NCBI GenBank assembly: GCA_966095595.1
Contig: CBHTUB010000019.1
Span: 1-27,173, forward strand
DNA length: 27,173 nucleotides
Source of the DNA: Chryseosolibacter sp966095595
Lineage (GTDB): Bacteria; Bacteroidota; Bacteroidia; Cytophagales; Cyclobacteriaceae
Direction: 5' to 3'
Shown: positions 23,435 to 27,173 of the stretch, piece by piece
Position numbering within the stretch: position 1 is the first letter of the stretch
Layout: each line of letters begins with the position of its first letter
The notes under the pieces: model-generated
Database searches by the model: none
Told to the model about the DNA's origin: nothing
The model's input: only the letters and a program-made list of their open reading frames with translations
Program-made: the position numbers and the translations under genes

Positions 23435-23513
23435 ATTATTGATCGGTTTATGTTGTTGGATTAAACTAATAATAAATACATTACAACCCGTCAGTTTAGT
23501 TCACATTAATGAC

Positions 23514-24023
23514 ATGAGAATAGGACTTATCTCGGATACACATGGTTTTCTCGATCAGAAGGTGTTTGAATACTTCAGCAACTGCGATGAAATATGGCAT
23601 GCAGGAGATATAGGGGAGCCAGGTGTTACCGACTCGCTTTCAGAGTTTAAACCACTCCGGGCTGTGTTCGGCAACATCGATGGAAAAGACCTGCAGATCA
23701 AGTATCCGGAAGATGCGATCTTCGAGTGCGAGGGTTTGAAAATACTCATGACGCATATCGGAGGCGTGCCGCCGAGCTATAATCCAAGGTCGCGGAAGCT
23801 CATTGAATCACATCGCCCCGATATCTTTATATGTGGTCATTCACACATTCTAAAAATAGGACGCGACGCTAAACATAATCTGCTGTTCATCAATCCCGGC
23901 GCTGCGGGGAACCACGGATTTCATAAAATAAAAACCATTGTGCGGTTTGAGATCAGCGGAAAACAGATTGCGAATATGGAGGTCGTTGAGCTGGGAAAAC
24001 GCGGACAGATCGACGCAAATTAA
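23514..24023 (+). CDS. YfcE-type metallophosphoesterase
   Basis: A 169-residue calcineurin-like phosphoesterase of the MJ0936/YfcE group. Metal-binding motifs appear in order: LISDTHG (residues about 5-11), HAGDIG (29-34), GNID (54-57), LMTHIGG (about 75-81) and CGHSH (108-112). The two-metal site looks complete, and such proteins hydrolyse phosphodiesters such as nitrophenyl phosphodiesters in vitro; the natural substrate is unknown. The frame is open from 23412 but that part is hydrophobic and unlike the family, so ATG at 23514 (MRIGLISDTHG) is the start. The TAA stop is embedded in the terminator stem shared with dnaN. Confidence 0.93.
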   Translation: MRIGLISDTHGFLDQKVFEYFSNCDEIWHAGDIGEPGVTDSLSEFKPLRAVFGNIDGKDLQIKYPEDAIFECEGLKILMTHIGGVPPSYNPRSRKLIESHRPDIFICGHSHILKIGRDAKHNLLFINPGAAGNHGFHKIKTIVRFEISGKQIANMEVVELGKRGQIDAN

Positions 24024-24055
24024 AAGCCCGCACTTTAAAGTACGGGCTTTTAATT
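24018..24055. terminator. Strong bidirectional terminator between phosphoesterase gene and dnaN
   Basis: A 13-pair perfect stem, AATTAAAAGCCCG (24018-24030) with CGGGCTTTTAATT (24043-24055), encloses a further palindrome, ACTTTAAAGT, with a single C/A mismatch between them. T-runs flank the GC core on both strands, so it can end both convergent transcripts. The left arm contains the phosphoesterase stop codon. Confidence 0.9.
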
Positions 24056-24074
24056 ACCGGCTCGTAATGTTGGA

Positions 24075-25199
24075 TTAAACGTATTGATTCAGCATCACTG
24101 GCATGACCAGCATCAGAATATCTTCAGCCTTGTCCTTCTCAGCCGGAAGGATGACCCCGGCTTTATTTGGAGCTGACATAGTGAGTCTGATCTGTTCAGA
24201 ATCGAGATTACCGAGCATTTCAATGAGGAATTTCGCATTGAAACCGATCTCGATGTCCTCGCCTTCGTGCTCGCAGCTAAGTCTTTCGTTGGCTTCGTTT
24301 GAAAAGTCAAGATCTTCCGCCGATATCTGAAGCTCGCTGCCTGTTATTTTAAGGCGAACCTGGTGTGTAGTCTTATTCGCGTAGATAGAGATACGTTTCA
24401 GCGCGCCGAGTAAATCGGTACGACTGATGGTCATCTTGATATTATTACCGGAAGGAATTACGTTCTCGTAATCAGGAAAACGCTCATCGATCAATCGGCA
24501 GATCATTCTGATATTACCGAATTTGAAGAAAGCGTTCGACATGTTGAAGTTGACTGTTACGTCAGTGTTCTCAGTCGGCAACGTAGCTTTCAACAGGTTC
24601 AATGCCTTGCGCGGGATGATGATCGAATTGCCGTTGTCGGATTTTACATCCGATCTTCTGTAACGAACAAGACGATGACCATCCGTAGAAACGAACGTCG
24701 TGTTCTTGTCGCCAAGATTTACGAAAACACCGGTCATCGCCGGGCGAAGTTCGTCGTTGCTTGTCGCGAAGATCGTATTATTTACAGCACGTCCGAGAAC
24801 TTCGGAAGAGATCTCGGCGCTGAAGTCGTTGGAAACCGTAGGAACTTTAGGGAAATCTGTTGCATTCTCACCCGACAGCTTATAACGGCCGTTGTCAGAG
24901 ATGATCTCTACGCTGTAGGTTGATTCATCGATTGAGAAAGTGACAGGTTGTTCCGGCAGGTTCTTCAACGTATCGAGCAAAATTCTAGCGGGAACCGCAA
25001 TACTTCCCTTTTCCTTCGACTCGACCTGAAGCTCGGTGATCATGGACGTCTGGAGATCAGACGCTGTAACAGTCAATCCACCTTTTTCAAGCTCGAACAA
25101 AAAGTTTTCGAGGATCGGTACAACCGGGTTTGTTGTGATTACGCCGTTGATGTTTGAAAGCTGCTTAAGCAAGTAAGCAGAGTTGACAATAAACTTCAT
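24075..25199 (-). CDS. dnaN: DNA polymerase III beta subunit (sliding clamp)
   Basis: A 374-residue protein of normal family length, which forms a dimeric ring around DNA and tethers the replicative polymerase. Three topologically similar domains can be followed (about 1-125, 126-245 and 246-374). The N-terminal region shows the expected MKFIVN start and TASDLQTSM. The middle has VSTDGHRLVRYR, and the C-terminus ends in the hydrophobic MLVMPVMLN, the usual LMPM-type end that shapes the peptide-binding pocket. The gene is separated by about 90 bases from the DUF4340 gene upstream and likely has its own promoter: TAACTTTA (25237-25230), seven of eight to the -7 box. dnaA is not in the window, so this is not the classical dnaA-dnaN origin arrangement. 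Confidence 0.97.
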   Translation of the reverse strand: MKFIVNSAYLLKQLSNINGVITTNPVVPILENFLFELEKGGLTVTASDLQTSMITELQVESKEKGSIAVPARILLDTLKNLPEQPVTFSIDESTYSVEIISDNGRYKLSGENATDFPKVPTVSNDFSAEISSEVLGRAVNNTIFATSNDELRPAMTGVFVNLGDKNTTFVSTDGHRLVRYRRSDVKSDNGNSIIIPRKALNLLKATLPTENTDVTVNFNMSNAFFKFGNIRMICRLIDERFPDYENVIPSGNNIKMTISRTDLLGALKRISIYANKTTHQVRLKITGSELQISAEDLDFSNEANERLSCEHEGEDIEIGFNAKFLIEMLGNLDSEQIRLTMSAPNKAGVILPAEKDKAEDILMLVMPVMLNQYV

Positions 25200-25229
25200 T
25201 CCTGAAAAAGTTGGTTTATGTTAGGGGGG

Positions 25230-25237
25230 TAAAGTTA
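25230..25237 (-). promoter_or_regulatory. Possible -7 box of dnaN
   Basis: TAACTTTA on the - strand matches TAnnTTTG except the last base, and a TTTT tract lies near the expected -33 position (about 25259-25255). It would give a leader of roughly 25 bases. Confidence 0.4.
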
Positions 25238-25289
25238 TAAAGAAAACGGAATTATAAAACGCCGATTTTCAGCTAAAAAAGACAAAAAA

Positions 25290-26219
25290 TTATTGATTTT
25301 TCTTTGAAAAGAAGGACTTTCCCTTCGTCACGGTACGAATGCGCGCAGGCGAGAGATAAACGGGCTCTCCGTTCAGAATTCCATTCACTTTTGACTGATT
25401 ATCAGTCGAAAATATTTTCAGATCGTAAGTTTTACTTCCAATGTCCGTAATCGTGATCCTCACGTCAAACTTACCCGTGTCGGCCGGCATCTCTGACGGA
25501 TACCCGTCAACGGTCAGTCTGGCCACATCGTCAAGGTAATTGTAGAGCTTCGTTGTGTCGGTCGCCGGCAATTCATTGACCGCGAAATAGCCTTTTTGCA
25601 TTGAGACGCTAAAGTTTTCGGAAGGTCGTGTCATGAATTTTGCGGCAAGGCTCTTAAAATTCTGCCAGTTAAAGCCAAAAGCCAACTTATCCCTGAAACC
25701 GCTCTCGTCCAGCTCGAAGATCCCCGAAACATAGACCCTGTAACCCGGAATGGTCATGACATAACTGTTGCGCTCATCTTCGGTCACAAACCACGCCACG
25801 GTTTTGCTTGTATTGCCTCCAGCGATGAATTCACCCCTTTTCGCTCCCGCCTGAAGCAAGACAACGCGCGTCCCGCGGTCACGAACAATCGATGTGACAG
25901 AGTCCTGCATCGCTCCCGACACGGCGCGTTTTGGCTCGGCCTGCTGCAGCGTTGCAAATAAAACCTGGATCATGTTTCTGTCTGCGCGATATACATCATC
26001 TACCATCCAGTACGAACCGTTGTACTTCAAGATGAGCGTATCATCTTTTCTTGTCATCCGGATCTCGTCGATCGACTTCAGATCGGCGGGCCGGAACAAG
26101 TTTTTATCAATCGCAACGGCATTGTCCCCTTCGAAAAACACGATCAGCGATCCCGTGATGAGCACCAGGACCACCAGCAAAATGGCGAGCGATTTATTTT
26201 TCTTCTCCTGTCCCATCAT
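25290..26219 (-). CDS. DUF4340 domain-containing membrane-anchored protein
   Basis: A 309-residue protein with one N-terminal membrane segment (residues about 11-29, LAILLVVLVLITGSLIVFF); the rest is probably periplasmic. The body shows the DUF4340 pattern, with repeated alpha/beta units beginning IDEIRMTRKDDTLILKYNGS and WMVDDVYRADRN. Its ATG overlaps the gldG stop by four bases (ATGA), so translation is coupled and the two products probably work together. This fits a role next to the putative GldFG ABC transporter of gliding bacteria, which is inference from position. A second ATG one codon later is possible. Function otherwise unknown. Confidence 0.87.
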   Translation of the reverse strand: MMGQEKKNKSLAILLVVLVLITGSLIVFFEGDNAVAIDKNLFRPADLKSIDEIRMTRKDDTLILKYNGSYWMVDDVYRADRNMIQVLFATLQQAEPKRAVSGAMQDSVTSIVRDRGTRVVLLQAGAKRGEFIAGGNTSKTVAWFVTEDERNSYVMTIPGYRVYVSGIFELDESGFRDKLAFGFNWQNFKSLAAKFMTRPSENFSVSMQKGYFAVNELPATDTTKLYNYLDDVARLTVDGYPSEMPADTGKFDVRITITDIGSKTYDLKIFSTDNQSKVNGILNGEPVYLSPARIRTVTKGKSFFSKKNQ

Positions 26220-27173
26220 CTGTACGCATATTTACGCTTCCGCAACAACGACCTGACGACTCCAAAGACCACTAGCAGGACAACCGGCAGGACCAGGTTG
26301 ATCATTTGCCATTTTACACGTTCTTCTACGATCCTTGCCTTATCCAGCGGTCTGATCTTTACTTCTTTATTGCGTGTTCGTATCAAACCATTTTCGTCCG
26401 TGAGATATGCGAGCATATTCATCAGCAGATCCTGGTTCGCGAACGTGTAATTTGTAAATGGATCGAAACCGAGTGCCTGAGGCTGACGCGTGCGCGGATT
26501 GACCTCATTACGGAGGATGTCTCCATCGGAGATCACAACAATTTTTGTTGAGGGACTCTGTTCGACGATCGGTCCGACCGCACCTTCAGGTAAAAAACGA
26601 TTTCTATACAGGGAAGTAAACGTGCCTTCGAGCAGATATCCGACCGGAAGGAATGACTGATTGAACGAAGAAGGTTGTGGATCGGTCCGCAGCTGATTCA
26701 ACGAAACATTGACGGGAGCCGTGAGTTTCTTCGAATACTGAGATGTGAAAAGTAATGGTGTTTTCTTAACTCCTGTAGCCTTCACCGTATCGATGCTGCT
26801 AACAAATTTTGTCACCACCGCATCAAGATTCCGTGTTGCAGGGTGATCGGCATAACGGTTGATCAATGGGAAATATGGCCACGGCATCAGCTGCACCTGC
26901 GGACGACTGCCTCGTGTTCCCGTCACAATCGGATAAGTACCGCTGTTCTGATCCTGGATGAGATCCATGTTGATCCTTACGCCATACTTAAAGAGCAGGT
27001 CATCGAGTCCGATGTTATACGGAAATGCAAAATAGTTTTCAACTGCAGCGCTATCCATCGATGCTTCCAGCTTATCGATCATCATCATTGCCTTCCCTCC
27101 CTTCATGATATACTGATCAAGATTGAATTTCTCAACCTCGCTGAACGGACGAATCGGCTTGGCGATCAACAGA
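26216..27173 (-). CDS. gldG: Gliding-associated putative ABC transporter component GldG, C-terminal part
   Basis: At least 318 residues of the C-terminal portion; the gene continues beyond the window edge and no start is visible, so it is partial at the 5' end. Recognisable GldG features are the IAKPIRPFSEVEKFNLDQYIMKGG region, a periplasmic domain ending near NMLAYLTDENGLIRTRNKEV, a final membrane span (QMINLVLPVVLLVVFGVV) and a basic tail. GldG works with GldF and GldA as a putative ABC transporter required for gliding in Flavobacterium johnsoniae. It is followed with a four-base overlap by the DUF4340 gene. The presence of gldG does not by itself prove gliding; many non-gliding relatives keep the gene. 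Confidence 0.9.
   Translation of the reverse strand, partial: LLIAKPIRPFSEVEKFNLDQYIMKGGKAMMMIDKLEASMDSAAVENYFAFPYNIGLDDLLFKYGVRINMDLIQDQNSGTYPIVTGTRGSRPQVQLMPWPYFPLINRYADHPATRNLDAVVTKFVSSIDTVKATGVKKTPLLFTSQYSKKLTAPVNVSLNQLRTDPQPSSFNQSFLPVGYLLEGTFTSLYRNRFLPEGAVGPIVEQSPSTKIVVISDGDILRNEVNPRTRQPQALGFDPFTNYTFANQDLLMNMLAYLTDENGLIRTRNKEVKIRPLDKARIVEERVKWQMINLVLPVVLLVVFGVVRSLLRKRKYAYR

Noticed and set aside
24075..25260. Replication origin beside dnaN
   Set aside because: No dnaA gene and no cluster of DnaA-box-like sequences were seen; the neighbours are motility and phosphoesterase genes.

Overview
The window looks like a chromosomal segment of a Bacteroidota bacterium, most likely a Cytophagales-type organism. 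The evidence is the end of a gliding-motility gldG gene next to a DUF4340 gene and dnaN, two ECF sigma/membrane anti-sigma modules, DUF4097 and DUF3857 secreted proteins, few Shine-Dalgarno sites, and promoter matches to the Bacteroidota type (TTTG near -33, TAnnTTTG near -7). No phage, insertion sequence, CRISPR array, rRNA or tRNA was recognised. The genus is inference; no search was run.

Layout. 4-453 (-) TerB-like protein. 656-4834 (+): AraC-type regulator, seven-span membrane protein, SMP-30/gluconolactonase-like lipoprotein, an 81-residue CBU_0592-type membrane protein, and a cation diffusion facilitator in the same frame one stop codon later. 4837-5979 (-) flavin/[2Fe-2S] reductase, convergent with the transporter with only two bases between. 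6180-7517 (+) purB, followed by arrays of 7-bp repeats. 7686-11876 (-) tripartite export operon: adaptor, MacB-type permease, TolC-type channel, with no ATPase gene. 12016-14758 (-) first ECF module: sigma, coiled-coil membrane anti-sigma candidate, secreted protein of unknown function. 14915-15685 (+) zinc-ribbon methyltransferase. 15778-18935 (-) second ECF module: sigma, HEAT-repeat membrane anti-sigma candidate, two DUF4097 proteins. 19280-19750 (+) thermonuclease-like protein followed by another 7-bp array. 19953-23434 (-): coiled-coil membrane protein, DUF3857/transglutaminase-fold protein, NADP-binding oxidoreductase. 23514-24023 (+) YfcE-type phosphoesterase, sharing a strong bidirectional hairpin terminator with dnaN. 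24075-27173 (-): dnaN, DUF4340 protein and the C-terminal part of gldG, which runs off the window.

How the genes work together. The two sigma modules probably respond to the cell envelope, each pairing a sigma factor with a single-span anti-sigma candidate and secreted products. The export operon presumably moves a substrate across both membranes but must borrow an ATPase. GldG and the DUF4340 protein are tied by a 4-base overlap. The remaining genes are housekeeping or single-function genes.

Most unusual signals: (1) several arrays with an exact 7-bp period, three of which begin one base after the stop codon of unrelated + strand genes; (2) the CBU_0592-like/CDF pair separated only by one in-frame TGA, with no nearby ATG for the second gene; (3) a MacB-type operon without an ATPase; (4) a transglutaminase-fold protein lacking Cys and His of the triad; (5) a 10-bp-stem hairpin in the otherwise empty 344-base gap before the nuclease gene. 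I found no clear new defence or mobile system.
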